DNA of 64,000 nt from Mycobacterium numidiamassiliense (GCF_900157365.1 NZ_FUEZ01000003.1:310001-374000), one strand, 5' to 3'. Positions 1 through 8,596 are shown, counted from the first letter of the stretch. Program-made: numbers and translations. Notes: generated by a model from the letters alone, not told the origin.

Positions 1-831
1 CAACGCCGAGCCGGCGTCGAAGCTGAGGCAAAACGCCTCGAGACGATGCTCGATGCGACCGGCTTGTCTGGGGGTGCTGCCCAATTCCTGGCATCGCAGC
101 GGTTTGCCGCGTTCAGCGGGCGTGATCGAGACAGAGTCCTATGGGTCTCCCCGTTGTCCGCGCAGCCGGGGTTCCTGCGGGGGGCCGGCGACACCTTGCA
201 GATTGCGGCCGCTCCCCGCCGCGGCGATCCCCTGCACCAGATCGCGATCGGCCAGCAGATTGGGTTGATCGCCATTGACTTCGCCACCCGGCGCAGAATG
301 CGGGTCAACGGCGTTCTCGTTGAGACCGACTCCGGGACTATGACGGTGCGCGTCGACCAGGCGTACGGGAACTGCCCCCAGTACATCCACCGCCGCGATG
401 TGAACACTGCCGCGATCGCCGCACCCTCTTCCAGCCGAAGGCGCGCAACGACTTTGACTGCAGCTGATCAGGCGATGATTGCGCAGTCCGATACCTTCTT
501 TCTGGGCACGACGCATCCCACCCGGGGCAGCGATGCGTCTCACCGCGGTGGTCCGGCCGGATTCGTTCGGGTTGACTCCGGCGACCGGATCTGGTGGCCG
601 GATTATCCGGGCAACAACATGTTCAATAGCTTCGGCAACCTGATGGTCGATGACGAGGCCGCCCTGTTGTTCATCGATTTCGCGACGGGCGCAACACTGC
701 ATGTGTCCGGTACCGCTCAGGTGCAGTGGACCAGTCCCGGCACGGACGGTGACGACGGTGGTGTTGGTCGCCGGGTCGCGTTCTCAGTTAGGTCCGTTGT
801 TGCGTCACGCGATTCCAATCGCGAGGCGTGA
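1..831 (+). CDS. Flavin-binding split-barrel (PNPOx-like) protein, 5' end outside window
   Basis: This is the 3' part of a gene for a split-barrel protein of the pyridoxamine 5'-phosphate oxidase-like superfamily. The frame is open back to base 1, and the residues before the first internal ATG (base 46) read as protein (EAEAKRLETM), so the true start lies upstream of the window. Two similar halves are visible. The first contains GLIAIDFATRRRMRVNG (about bases 262-312), typical of the family. The second contains FLGTTHPTRGSDASHRGG and an AALLFIDFATG segment that echoes the first half. Relatives bind FMN or F420, but no substrate can be read here. The gene ends 27 bases from a convergent gene. 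Confidence 0.75.
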   Translation, partial: QRRAGVEAEAKRLETMLDATGLSGGAAQFLASQRFAAFSGRDRDRVLWVSPLSAQPGFLRGAGDTLQIAAAPRRGDPLHQIAIGQQIGLIAIDFATRRRMRVNGVLVETDSGTMTVRVDQAYGNCPQYIHRRDVNTAAIAAPSSSRRRATTLTAADQAMIAQSDTFFLGTTHPTRGSDASHRGGPAGFVRVDSGDRIWWPDYPGNNMFNSFGNLMVDDEAALLFIDFATGATLHVSGTAQVQWTSPGTDGDDGGVGRRVAFSVRSVVASRDSNREA

Positions 832-858
832 CGTGCACGGAGCAGGCGACACCCGCGA

Positions 859-1278
859 CTAACTTGCAGGCGGGATGCGATGCCCCTGTGCCGAGCTGCC
901 TGGATGGCGGATCGTATCGTGCCCCAGCTTGCGATTGTGCATGGGTTCGCGTGCCGCCTTCTGGTGTTCGAGCTGCCGGATCAACTCATGCTTGGCCTCG
1001 AGAAGGGCGCGGGTGATGTCGCGGTTGTCGGCGACCGCCACCAGCGCCGGGAGACCAGGCAAGGTCGTCCGCAACGTGACACGCTGCTCCTTACGGCCGC
1101 GGTCCTGCAACGAGACTTCCAGGCTGATGTCATACGGGTCCCACCGACCCAGGTGCGGCTCGAGCGTCGCCAACGCCTGCAGCACATGCGGACGTTCCTT
1201 GGCGACGAATCCCGCCCCCATGTGCAGGACGTACTCGCCGAGGGGATTAGGCGATCTGCCGCTGGACCTTCTCATCAT
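859..1278 (-). CDS. HPF/RaiA-like ribosome-associated protein
   Basis: A 139-residue protein resembling the N-terminal domain of ribosome hibernation/S30EA (sigma-54 modulation) proteins. Visible family features are the segment LEPHLGRWDPYDISLEVSLQ followed by a charged strand (KEQRVTLRT), then LVAVADNRDITRALLEAKHE and a basic helix QLEHQKAAREP. HPF/RaiA proteins bind the 30S subunit and silence ribosomes in stress. This one lacks the long C-terminal dimerisation domain of long HPF, so a specialised role is possible. The start chosen is the first of two adjacent ATG codons; a GAGG lies about 10 bases upstream, overlapping the stop codon of the GH130-like gene. It therefore looks like the fourth gene of the leftward glycosyltransferase operon. 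Confidence 0.7.
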   Translation of the reverse strand: MMRRSSGRSPNPLGEYVLHMGAGFVAKERPHVLQALATLEPHLGRWDPYDISLEVSLQDRGRKEQRVTLRTTLPGLPALVAVADNRDITRALLEAKHELIRQLEHQKAAREPMHNRKLGHDTIRHPGSSAQGHRIPPAS

Positions 1279-1291
1279 GCTGATGCTGACC

Positions 1292-2788
1292 TCATCTCGG
1301 GCGATCTGGTTGTTGAACGATCGTGGCCAGCAACTGCGGAAGTGGCACGGTAGCGATGCCGATGGCGCCGTCGGCGATTCCGTAGGGGACCACCAGGGTG
1401 TCGGCGTGAACGAGCGCGCCGCAGGAGTAGACGACGTTGGGCACATAACCGTTCTGTTCGTCATGGGCTGGGCTGAGCAGTGGGCGTCGTAGCCGGCCCA
1501 GCACCTGGGTCGGATCGTCGAGGTCAAGCAGAATAGCGCCGATGCTATAGGTGCGCATGGGGCCGACGCCGTGGGTGAGCACCAGCCACCCTGCGTCGGT
1601 TTCGATTGGCGGGCCGCAATTTCCGAGTTGCAGCGCTTCCCATGCCTCGGTCGGCTGCTGGCAGGGCGATGCGCTCGTCCAGACCGCCAGATGGTCGGCG
1701 AAGGCGACGGAGTTGGTCTCGCGGTCCGATCGCGACATGGCCGCATAGCGGCCGTCTATTCGTCGGGGGAATAATGCCAAACCCTTGTTGGCCGCTGCCT
1801 CCCCGACGAGCGGCCCGGAGGTGAAGGACTGGAAGTCCTTGGTCTCGAGCAGTTGTTGGCTGATGTGGGATCCGCTATAGGCCGTGTAGGTGGCGTAATA
1901 GGTGACCGAGCCGTCGTCGTCAACGAAGCGGACGAACCGGGCGTCCTCCATGCCGGCATGCTCGGCCTCCATCGACGGCCATAGCACGCGCTCGGAAACC
2001 GATGTGTCGCAAGGGAACTCGATGGCATAAAACCGCGTGGCGGTCGCGCGGATGAGGGCGACCGTGCTCTCCCCGTGTGCGCGGGTGCTCACGTGGGCCC
2101 GGAGATCGTCGAGTCGCTCGTCGAGGTCGGATCGCGTGAAGTAGTCGCCGAGCGCATTGAAGACGTAGTCGGCGGCCTCGCCGGCATTGCCGATGCGGCC
2201 GAGTTCGCCGCGGAACACCGCGGCGTCGAGCAGCGCGCCCGACACGGTTCCGGTGGTGGCGAAGGGGGGCGGCTCGTCGATCGTGGCCCGACCCGCGGCG
2301 TCGACGACACCGGTGCGGAACCCGATGGACGAGCGGTGTCCTTCCCCGATCCCTCGCACGCTCATCACGAATCGCAGGCTGCCCGCAGCCGTGCCGGCCT
2401 GGTCAGGGTGGGCCACCATGCTGGGGTTGCACAGCGCCGCCCCCTCGATGGCGTACTCGCTGGTAAAGGTCGCTCCCAGCAACAGCATTCGCGCATCGGA
2501 GAGGTGTACGCCGGCATCCAGGCGGTCGGCGAGTTCGTTGGCGTGCCAACGGAACGTGCCCACGAGGTCACGGTGGCGTCCGTCGAAGCGGATGACCACG
2601 TCGTCCAGGGACGACCGAACCTCGTCCTCGGTCAGGGCGAGGATGCGATTGAGCACCACTCCCGCTCGGGACTCCTGCAGCTCGAAGCCCTCCTGGCCGG
2701 GCACGAAGAGCCGGGTGATCACTCGCGCCGGATCGGGCGTGACCCGGTGAGGGTCGCGGGTCACGAGCCCGGTGCGCATCAAAGTCAT
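1292..2788 (-). CDS. Glycoside hydrolase family 130-like protein (glycoside phosphorylase type)
   Basis: A 498-residue protein whose C-terminal two thirds match the five-bladed beta-propeller fold of GH130 (old DUF377). The best marker is the segment from GWLVLTHGVGPMRTYSIG to AILLDLDDPTQVLGRLRRPL near residues 405-440. GH130 enzymes phosphorolyse or hydrolyse beta-mannosides. The exact substrate here cannot be deduced, and the N-terminal 150 residues are an extra region seen in longer members. The start ATG overlaps the stop of the upstream gene as ATGA, so translation is probably coupled. No signal peptide is visible, so it should act in the cytoplasm on an oligosaccharide or glycolipid handled by the co-transcribed GT4 enzyme. 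Confidence 0.75.
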   Translation of the reverse strand: MTLMRTGLVTRDPHRVTPDPARVITRLFVPGQEGFELQESRAGVVLNRILALTEDEVRSSLDDVVIRFDGRHRDLVGTFRWHANELADRLDAGVHLSDARMLLLGATFTSEYAIEGAALCNPSMVAHPDQAGTAAGSLRFVMSVRGIGEGHRSSIGFRTGVVDAAGRATIDEPPPFATTGTVSGALLDAAVFRGELGRIGNAGEAADYVFNALGDYFTRSDLDERLDDLRAHVSTRAHGESTVALIRATATRFYAIEFPCDTSVSERVLWPSMEAEHAGMEDARFVRFVDDDGSVTYYATYTAYSGSHISQQLLETKDFQSFTSGPLVGEAAANKGLALFPRRIDGRYAAMSRSDRETNSVAFADHLAVWTSASPCQQPTEAWEALQLGNCGPPIETDAGWLVLTHGVGPMRTYSIGAILLDLDDPTQVLGRLRRPLLSPAHDEQNGYVPNVVYSCGALVHADTLVVPYGIADGAIGIATVPLPQLLATIVQQPDRPR

Positions 2789-3807
2789 TGTGGGACCATC
2801 GAAAAGCGCTGCGCGTGTTGCAGAGTGGCGATCACCGCGAGGGTCGATTCGGCGCCCTGGTTGAGGTTGACGCTCTCAGCAAGCAACCCGTCGAAACCAC
2901 CACCGGTCTCCGCATCCCACATCAGCAACCCGGAGTCGTTGGCACCCTGGAACCAGGCGACGGCCGACCGAATCCCATCCGGCCAGAGCGCCCGCGGATC
3001 GGCAGCTGCGGCGCGAGCGCAGGCGTCGGCGAGGGTGGCCACCTCGATCGGCTGCTGGTCGAAGGCGGGCCGGCTGTCCTGCGGTCCCCGGCCGCCAACG
3101 GGAGTGGGCGACAGGTGGCCGTCAATCGTTTCGTAGTCGAGCAGCCACTCCAACAGGTCCAGGCCACGCTGTTTCAGGTCCAGGTCCTCCAGCGCGACGC
3201 CGGCAGCGATCATCGCCTCGGGGAGAATCGCATTCGCGTAGGTGAGCCGTGCCTCGGGCCACGGCCAGTCCGAGTTGGTCTCGGGTCTCGCGACAGTGGC
3301 CGCGTAGTCGGTGAGGAGTCGCAGGGCCGCGGAATTACCGGGCTCCAAGCTGAGGAGTTCGGCGGCGCCGACGGCGGCGAACGCCATCGCCCGCGGCCAC
3401 GGCGACCTGGACTTGGCTGCGCGTTCGAACTGAATCACGGCCAGTCGCCGGACCAGGCTGACGCCGCTGTGGGCGGCGGCGGTCCCGAGCCCCCACATGC
3501 AGCGGCCCCAGTGGTCGTCCGTGGTGGGCTGGTCGGTCCAATGTCCGGCCTGATCCATCCGGTTGCGGCAGGGGCCGTTGTAGGACTGCGCGTCGTTCAA
3601 GAACTGGATGGCCTTGCGGGCGAGGCCCTTAACGGCACCCGGTGCGTCGGGCTCGCGGGTGGTGACGACGAGCACCCTGGCCATGTCGTCGGTGCAATAC
3701 CCGTGCTCACGGCGGGGCGCGGGCATGCAGGCGTGCTCGAAGGTGGCGCGATGGTCCGTCATTCGCAACAGGTGGGCGAACACCGGGGTGGGCGGGGCGC
3801 CGGTCAC
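2785..3807 (-). CDS. Helical-barrel (six-hairpin-like) protein linked to GT4 and GH130
   Basis: A 340-residue protein starting with GTG at 3807, which overlaps the glycosyltransferase stop as GTGA. It has regularly spaced hydrophobic helices and the motif HGYCTDDMARVLVV near residue 40, then TDDHWGRCMWGLGTAAAHS. These features resemble the alpha/alpha toroid domain often fused to, or encoded beside, GT4 glycosyltransferases in other bacteria. Tandem helix signatures (AVGAAELLSLEP, LTYANAILPEAMIAAG) continue to the end. Position between a GT4 gene and a GH130-like gene suggests a role in synthesis or turnover of the same sugar polymer or glycolipid. Catalytic activity is unproven and I do not assign an EC function. 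Confidence 0.7.
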   Translation of the reverse strand: MTGAPPTPVFAHLLRMTDHRATFEHACMPAPRREHGYCTDDMARVLVVTTREPDAPGAVKGLARKAIQFLNDAQSYNGPCRNRMDQAGHWTDQPTTDDHWGRCMWGLGTAAAHSGVSLVRRLAVIQFERAAKSRSPWPRAMAFAAVGAAELLSLEPGNSAALRLLTDYAATVARPETNSDWPWPEARLTYANAILPEAMIAAGVALEDLDLKQRGLDLLEWLLDYETIDGHLSPTPVGGRGPQDSRPAFDQQPIEVATLADACARAAAADPRALWPDGIRSAVAWFQGANDSGLLMWDAETGGGFDGLLAESVNLNQGAESTLAVIATLQHAQRFSMVPQ

Positions 3808-4982
3808 GCCAGTGCCGATTGGGTGACCAGCAGCCGTTGCGCGACGCCGATGTAGGCGTTGGCGACGACGGGCCAGGCGATCGTCGGGGCTAGCCCGCGG
3901 GCTTCGGTGGCCATGGAGTCGGCGACGTGCGGATCGGTCAACAGCTGGTGCAGCGCCGCGACCAGTGCGTCGGGATCGTCGTGAGCGACGACGATGCCCG
4001 CGCCGCTGCCGAGGAGTTCGACCGCGTGGGGGAAAGCGGTGGCGACGATCGGGCGGCCACTCGCAAGAGAGTCGACCAGCACACCGGAGGTGACCTGGTC
4101 CTTCGAGTCGTAGGGCAGGACGACGACGGTAGCCGTCTGGATGAGCGCGGTGAGCTGTTCGGGGGTGCGGTACACGGCGTCGAAGGACACCGAATCGGCG
4201 ATGCCGAGGCGTTTCGCCTGCGCGACAAGGGCTTCGCGATACCTTTCCCCCTGTGCCGCGAGCACCTTGGGGTGGGTGCGGCCAGCGATGACGTACCGCG
4301 GCGGGTTGGGCAGGCTCTCGAGCGAAGCCATGGCGTCGATGACCCGTTCGATACCCTTGCCCGGTCCCAGCAGGCCCCATGTCAAGATCGTCGGCCGGTC
4401 GGGATGCTGCACGCCGTTGGTGCCGGGGAGTGCCGCGCCGTGCGGGATGGTGGTGACCTTGTTGCTGTCGACGGCGAAGACCGCGCACAGGCGTTGGCGG
4501 GCCACCTCCGACATCACGATCACCTGATCGGCCACCGCCATCACCGATTCGAGCACCGAAAGTTGGTGTGGTGTCGGATGTTTGAGAACCGTGTGCACGA
4601 CGACGATCGACGGGACGCGCAATCCGGCCATGATCTGGACGACTTCGTCTCCGTCAGGACCGCCATAGATGCCGTACTCGTGCTGGATGACGGCGACGTC
4701 GCTCTGATTGAGGAGCTCGGAGGTTGCCTCTACGGACGAAGCCGAGCCGTTGACCAGCTCGCCGACGACGTTGGGCTCCTCGGAGACGTCGCCGTCGGCG
4801 ATGCGCACGACGCTGACGCCGGCGCCTCTGGCTGTCAGCGCGCCTGCCAGGGCCGCGCTAAACGTCGCCAGACCGCATGGTGTCGGCGAGTAGGTACCGA
4901 GGATGCCAAAGCTCGGTACATACGAAAAGTGTTGCATCCCAAAGGGAGCAATCAACGGCTGAAACAACGATGGAACATTCAA
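3804..4982 (-). CDS. GT4-family glycosyltransferase
   Basis: A GT-B fold glycosyltransferase of family GT4, 392 residues from a TTG at 4982 or 377 from the ATG at 4937. The segment GILGTYSPTPCGLATFSAAL near the N-terminus is the Gly-rich acceptor-side loop. ILTWGLLGPGKGIERVIDAM and the late segment SGVLVDSLASGRPIVATAFP form the nucleotide-sugar side. A GGGA-like purine stretch precedes the TTG, while the ATG has none, so the start is uncertain. It is the first gene of a four-gene leftward operon with a helical-barrel protein, a GH130-like enzyme and an HPF-like protein. The donor and acceptor sugars cannot be read from the sequence. Confidence 0.85.
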   Translation of the reverse strand: MNVPSLFQPLIAPFGMQHFSYVPSFGILGTYSPTPCGLATFSAALAGALTARGAGVSVVRIADGDVSEEPNVVGELVNGSASSVEATSELLNQSDVAVIQHEYGIYGGPDGDEVVQIMAGLRVPSIVVVHTVLKHPTPHQLSVLESVMAVADQVIVMSEVARQRLCAVFAVDSNKVTTIPHGAALPGTNGVQHPDRPTILTWGLLGPGKGIERVIDAMASLESLPNPPRYVIAGRTHPKVLAAQGERYREALVAQAKRLGIADSVSFDAVYRTPEQLTALIQTATVVVLPYDSKDQVTSGVLVDSLASGRPIVATAFPHAVELLGSGAGIVVAHDDPDALVAALHQLLTDPHVADSMATEARGLAPTIAWPVVANAYIGVAQRLLVTQSALA

Positions 4983-5680
4983 AATTATCCCGACTCAACG
5001 GTAAAAACTAACCAAGTGTCCGGCGTGAGCGGATGCTCAGGCAAATCAGCGTCAGAAGCTGAGCCATTCCGGATGGGCTGGGAGTACCAACACCCATGAC
5101 GCTACACCCTCACCGGCCGAAAGGCGTGGTCGTGGTGCACTGAGGTCGACGAGGCGCTTGTCGGGCGCGCTTCAGCAACGAGAGGGCGCCTGCGCTGAGG
5201 CAACACTTCGCAAACGAGCGATGCACTCAGCTGAGCGGCTCAGTCGTTCCGCGCGAGTAGAGACCAACCCGCCTGGTTCCACTTCGATTGCGGCCAGGTC
5301 TACGGCGCCGCCTATTCGCTATTCCGTTGTGCAGAAATGGATCTCATCAATCCATAATTGCCGCAACTCGCACGTCCGTGTAATTCGCCGATTACCAACA
5401 TCATTCGTAAGGCAGATCATTCGTAAGCCAGCGGCGCGGCAAGAAATACACTTGCTGATTGATCAGATGAGTCATGGGCGTGGGCCGATGGATTGACCGG
5501 CTTAGCTCTGCCGACACCTCCTCCGTCGGGGGACCGCTGTGGTCGGGGGTCGGCATATCAGCGCTGCCATTCTCCGGTCGAGGGGCCCAGGCGTAGCCGC
5601 ACACAGCGGCCCGTTACCAGTGTGTTTCTCTCTGCGCACGCCGCGGCCGCTGGTTAAACCGGCAGCTAAACTAGGAGAAC
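4983..5680. other. Intergenic region between divergent genes
   Basis: About 700 bases separate the leftward GT4 operon from the rightward exported protein gene. I see no convincing coding sequence. The region is less GC-rich in its middle (5330-5470), as expected for promoters, and holds a 12-bp direct repeat listed separately. Confidence 0.5.
5400..5427. repeat. 12-bp direct repeat ATCATTCGTAAG, two copies
   Basis: The sequence ATCATTCGTAAG occurs at 5400-5411 and again at 5416-5427, a 16-base period, in an AT-richer part of the spacer between two divergent genes. Such spaced direct repeats can be regulator binding sites. No regulator is identified. Confidence 0.5.
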
Positions 5681-6001
5681 ATGACCAACCTCAAAACCAG
5701 GACGGTCGCCGCAATGTGCGGCGGCACCGCGGTGTTTGCGCTGTTGGTAGGGGGTGTAGGCGCTGTAAGTACGTCGACCGCAGGGATGAATCGGGCGTTC
5801 ACCGCACCTCCGGCGAGTTCCTCGCCCGGGGATACCACCGACGACGGCGGCGCCCTACGGGTGCATTCCGCCGGTGGCGGCGGCTGCGTCCCGGGCCTGA
5901 ACTGCGGGCCTATTAACCCACCACGTCCGCCGCCACCGCGCCGTCAACCGAGTCCAGCGCCCGATCCGCAACGTTCCGCTCCGGGCCCGCAGAACCCCTA
6001 G
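5681..6001 (+). CDS. Small exported proline-rich protein
   Basis: A 106-residue protein with a strong ribosome binding site (AGGAG) seven bases before the ATG. The N-terminus has a Lys/Arg pair followed by a hydrophobic stretch (VFALLVGGVGAV), consistent with a signal peptide or a single membrane anchor. The rest is low complexity: a Gly-rich turn with two cysteines (GGGGCVPGLNCG) and a Pro/Arg-rich tail ending PAPDPQRSAPGPQNP. Mycobacteria encode many small secreted proteins of this kind. No function is recognised. Confidence 0.65.
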   Translation: MTNLKTRTVAAMCGGTAVFALLVGGVGAVSTSTAGMNRAFTAPPASSSPGDTTDDGGALRVHSAGGGGCVPGLNCGPINPPRPPPPRRQPSPAPDPQRSAPGPQNP

Positions 6002-6255
6002 CCGCTTCGGCCATCCAGGCCGCTCGCCGGAACAGCGATCCCCCATCGTTTCCCGATCTCAGGAGAGGATGACCCCGGCGGAACGCCTTCAGCGCTTCCG
6101 ACGGAGAGTCAGTACCGAAATTCGGCGATCGACAATTTGATGCCCTGAAAGGGCCGCAGAGCCGGAATCGACGTCACCGGCGATTTGGCTTCGGTTAGAC
6201 GCACTAGCGATCTACCGTCAACTAGTGGCCAACACACATCGGCGGCGAGGTTGCC

Positions 6256-7503
6256 GTGGATAGCGACATCGCGGGGATCATTACCCGACTCGATGAGCAG
6301 GCCGCCGCGATCAGTGACGCCCTGTGTACTGCGGCCCAAGACGACATTCCGGAGCTCCCCCGCGATGACGGGTTGAGCCAGTTGATGCGTGTTGCGATGC
6401 GGGACCACTTCCGGACGGTCTTCCGTGCGCTGCTTCAGGACATCGACGTCGCAAAAATCACCGCGCCGGCGACACATATCGAGTACGCCAGAGCCCTGGC
6501 CCGCCGCGATGTTCCGCTGACCGCGATGATGCGCGGTCACCGGCTGGGGCAGCGCCGGTTAAGCCAGGTGATGTTCGCCGAGCTGGAGGCCTCCGGCATG
6601 GAGTCGGCGACCAAGGCGGCCGTTATCGAGACGCTCGCCAGGACGATGGCGAAGTACGTCGACGTGGTATCAATGCAGGTCCTCGCGGCCTACCAGCGCG
6701 AGCACGAGCTGTTGCTGAAGGCGCAGCGCATCACGCGCGGAATGCAGATTCGAGAGGTGCTCGACGACGCCAGATCGTTTGACGTCGAGGCCGTTTCCAC
6801 GGCCATCGCCTATCCGCTGAACTGGCAGCACCTTGCACTCATCGTGTGGTATCCCGGCGGGGAGATCGGACACGACCAGCTGGCGAGCCTAGGGGAGTTC
6901 GTCCGCGCGTTAGCTGCGGCCGCCGAGACCGCGGCAAGCCCACTTTTGGCCAGTACCGATCCGGCTGCCTCGTGGGTTTGGTTGCCGTACCGTTCGGTGC
7001 CCGGTGACACCGTCATGAAAATCCACGAATTGGTGCGCTCGCGGACGGACGCACCCAACATCGCGATCGGGGCAATGGGTTGCGGTGTCGAAGGATTCCG
7101 CCGGTCTCATCGCCAAGCGCAACGCGCACGCGAAGCCGCGCATTCGCGCACTGGTCAGTCACATGTTGTGGTCGCGGCGACGGATGCCGAAGTCTTTGCA
7201 GCGGCACTGCTGGACGTGGATGTCGAGGAAATACGCGGATGGGTGGCGGACGTCCTTGGCCCGTTGGCGTCGGGGACCGACGATGACGCTCGCCTGCGGC
7301 AGATATTGCGGCTGTTTCTGTATTTCGGTCGGCCCTACAAGGTCGCAGAGGAACTCAACATGGCTCTCCGAGCTGTGAAATACCACCTCGAGCGAGCGGT
7401 CGCCAGACGCGGGCGTCCGATCGACGACAAGCGAAACGTCGAACTCGCCCTGCTCGCCTGTCAGCGGTACGGTGCCGCGGTCCTGGGGCCAGGCGAGGAC
7501 TGA
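6256..7503 (+). CDS. PucR/CdaR-family transcriptional regulator
   Basis: A 415-residue regulator starting with GTG (6256), preceded by a GCGAGG ribosome binding site. The N-terminal 170 residues are a helical sensory region with the mycobacterial-type segment ALARRDVPLTAMMRGHRLG. The middle is a CdaR GGDEF-like domain (about 180-300). The C-terminus carries the PucR helix-turn-helix: LRQILRLFLYFGRPYKVAEE then LNMALRAVKYHLERA. Family members sense small molecules and activate adjacent catabolic or stress genes. It sits just outside the left boundary of the tRNA-Ala island, so its target may be unlinked. It may autoregulate; no operator is obvious. Confidence 0.85.
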   Translation: MDSDIAGIITRLDEQAAAISDALCTAAQDDIPELPRDDGLSQLMRVAMRDHFRTVFRALLQDIDVAKITAPATHIEYARALARRDVPLTAMMRGHRLGQRRLSQVMFAELEASGMESATKAAVIETLARTMAKYVDVVSMQVLAAYQREHELLLKAQRITRGMQIREVLDDARSFDVEAVSTAIAYPLNWQHLALIVWYPGGEIGHDQLASLGEFVRALAAAAETAASPLLASTDPAASWVWLPYRSVPGDTVMKIHELVRSRTDAPNIAIGAMGCGVEGFRRSHRQAQRAREAAHSRTGQSHVVVAATDAEVFAAALLDVDVEEIRGWVADVLGPLASGTDDDARLRQILRLFLYFGRPYKVAEELNMALRAVKYHLERAVARRGRPIDDKRNVELALLACQRYGAAVLGPGED

Positions 7504-7574
7504 CGCCCGAGCGGTTAGCGAGGAAATCTCAAGAGCAGCAGATTTTTGGGCACGGGTTTGAAAGCAACCGTTTT

Positions 7575-7618
7575 GGTGGAGCTAAGGGGATTCGAACCCC
7601 TGACCCCCACACTGCCAG
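7575..7618 (-). repeat. Attachment-site remnant (3' part of tRNA-Ala), left end of island
   Basis: These 44 bases are identical to 13499-13542, which is the 3' part of the intact tRNA-Ala(GGC) from the anticodon to the discriminator base plus two bases. The tRNA sequence then breaks off. This is what remains at the far end when an element integrates into a tRNA 3' end and restores the gene at the other end. The two copies lie 5.9 kb apart in direct orientation. Confidence 0.85.
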
Positions 7619-7691
7619 GAGCAGGCAGGAACCGTGGACAGGGATGACTGGCCACAAATGGTTGTGTAGGCGACGTCGCTGGCGCAGGAAC

Positions 7692-7723
7692 TGTCGTCAC
7701 CGTTGTCATCAAAAGTGTCGTCA
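7692..7723 (+). repeat. Three TGTCGTCA-type motifs at 12-bp period (possible integrase arm sites)
   Basis: TGTCGTCA at 7692-7699, TGTCATCA at 7704-7711 and TGTCGTCA at 7716-7723 are spaced exactly 12 bases apart, 74 bases inside the left attachment repeat. The same motif occurs as a 12-bp-spaced pair just inside the right attachment repeat. This layout is like the arm-type sites bound by the N-terminal domain of tyrosine integrases. Confidence 0.55.
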
Positions 7724-7806
7724 CTGCCGCGTCAGGCCGAGCTGCGCCGCCGCGCCGACCAGCGGCAACCGAGGGCGGAACGATAACACACTGCAAAGGG
7801 GACACA

Positions 7807-7911
7807 ATGGCACCGTACGACGACGTCACCCACGCATTCGTGGGGCCGGAAGCCGAGGTTTTGCTGCTGCTGAAAGCATTGCAGGATGCTGCGGAGATGC
7901 CCGGAAGGTAG
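7807..7911 (+). CDS. Possible 34-residue small protein
   Basis: An ATG preceded by AAAGGGGACAC opens a 34-codon frame (MAPYDDVTHAFVGPEAEVLL and onward, ending TAG). The ribosome binding site is good and the residues look like a folded acidic helix, but no family is recognised. It lies near the left end of the island and could instead be the 5' fragment of a gene lost during decay. Confidence 0.35.
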   Translation: MAPYDDVTHAFVGPEAEVLLLLKALQDAAEMPGR

Positions 7912-7972
7912 GACAATGGATGATGCTCTACCACACCACCTGCAGGGGGCCTAACTCCAATTGGAGAGATCG

Positions 7973-8425
7973 ATGGACGAAGTACAAGTCGAGCAGCAGA
8001 ACTATCAGATGCCACCTGTGGAGGGGTTTACGGTCGCGGTCTTTCTCACCGTGGCCGACCTCAAGCGATCCGCCGAATTCTACAAAACGGTCTTCGATGG
8101 AGACATTGTGAGCATGGGCGACGGAGACGCACCTCCGTACGTCAAAATCGCCAACACGTGGCTCATTCTCAACGTTGGCGGCGGTCCCACACCGGATAAA
8201 CCGACGGTAACGCTTAGCCCGCCTCCCGATCCCAATCATCTCAGTAGCTTCATGAATATCCGCGTTGCGGACATTCAGGCGTGCTACAAGTTGTGGAAGA
8301 GTCGAGGCGCAACGTTTCTCTCGGAGCCCCTAGACAAGTACGGCGAGACGCGATGCTACATCCGCGATCCAGACGGCTACATCATCGAAGTCGGCCAAAG
8401 CAAACCTGGCTTCAAGTACGGGTAG
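7973..8425 (+). CDS. VOC (glyoxalase/bleomycin-resistance/dioxygenase) family protein
   Basis: A 150-residue single VOC-superfamily protein. The ATG at 7973 is preferred over the in-frame TTG at 7961 because GGAGAG lies five bases before it. Features are the first half VAVFLTVADLKRSAEFYKTV, typical of the first beta-alpha-beta unit, and the second half ending YIRDPDGYIIEVGQSKPG, the usual metal-ligand Glu strand. Such proteins isomerise, cleave or sequester small molecules. The substrate is unknown. It is the first well-preserved gene inside the tRNA-Ala island. Confidence 0.8.
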   Translation: MDEVQVEQQNYQMPPVEGFTVAVFLTVADLKRSAEFYKTVFDGDIVSMGDGDAPPYVKIANTWLILNVGGGPTPDKPTVTLSPPPDPNHLSSFMNIRVADIQACYKLWKSRGATFLSEPLDKYGETRCYIRDPDGYIIEVGQSKPGFKYG

Positions 8426-8430
8426 AAGCG

Positions 8431-8556
8431 GTAAACAGCAAAGTCGTCGTGATAACGGGCGCATCGCATCGGCGCACGTCTGGTCGCGCGTACAGCGAAG
8501 CCGGATACAACGTCGCTCGCTGGCCAACAAGTATGGCCGCCGAGGAGCTCCAGTGA
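8431..8556 (+). pseudogene. Fragment of a short-chain dehydrogenase N-terminus
   Basis: Immediately after the VOC gene a frame reads VNSKVVVITGASHRRTSGRA then YSEAGYNVA and stops at 8556. The start matches the dinucleotide-binding beta1-alphaA region of short-chain dehydrogenases, but the Gly motif is damaged (SGIG-type residues replaced) and the protein ends after about 42 residues. The rest of the gene is absent, so this is a truncated relic within the island. Confidence 0.6.
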
Positions 8557-8565
8557 GTGCCGAGA

Positions 8566-8596
8566 CCACCGTCGAAATCCCTCACCTCGACGGTGG
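8566..8596. terminator. Perfect 10-bp stem hairpin
   Basis: CCACCGTCGA (8566-8575) and TCGACGGTGG (8587-8596) form a perfect 10-bp inverted repeat with an 11-base loop, just after the broken dehydrogenase frame and before the next gene. No T-run follows, so termination is plausible but unproven. Confidence 0.45.

Noticed and set aside
2075..3136. A 353-codon + strand frame across the GH130 and helical-barrel genes
   Set aside because: Antisense shadow; the minus-strand genes carry family motifs and coupled starts.
6069..6140. A 23-codon frame (MTPAERLQRF...) after AGGAGAGG
   Set aside because: The ribosome binding site is too close to the ATG, and the peptide is short and Arg-rich. There is not enough support for a gene.
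7644..8111. A 155-codon + strand frame across the left island end
   Set aside because: It overlaps the VOC gene in another frame and has an Arg/Cys-rich, non-protein composition.
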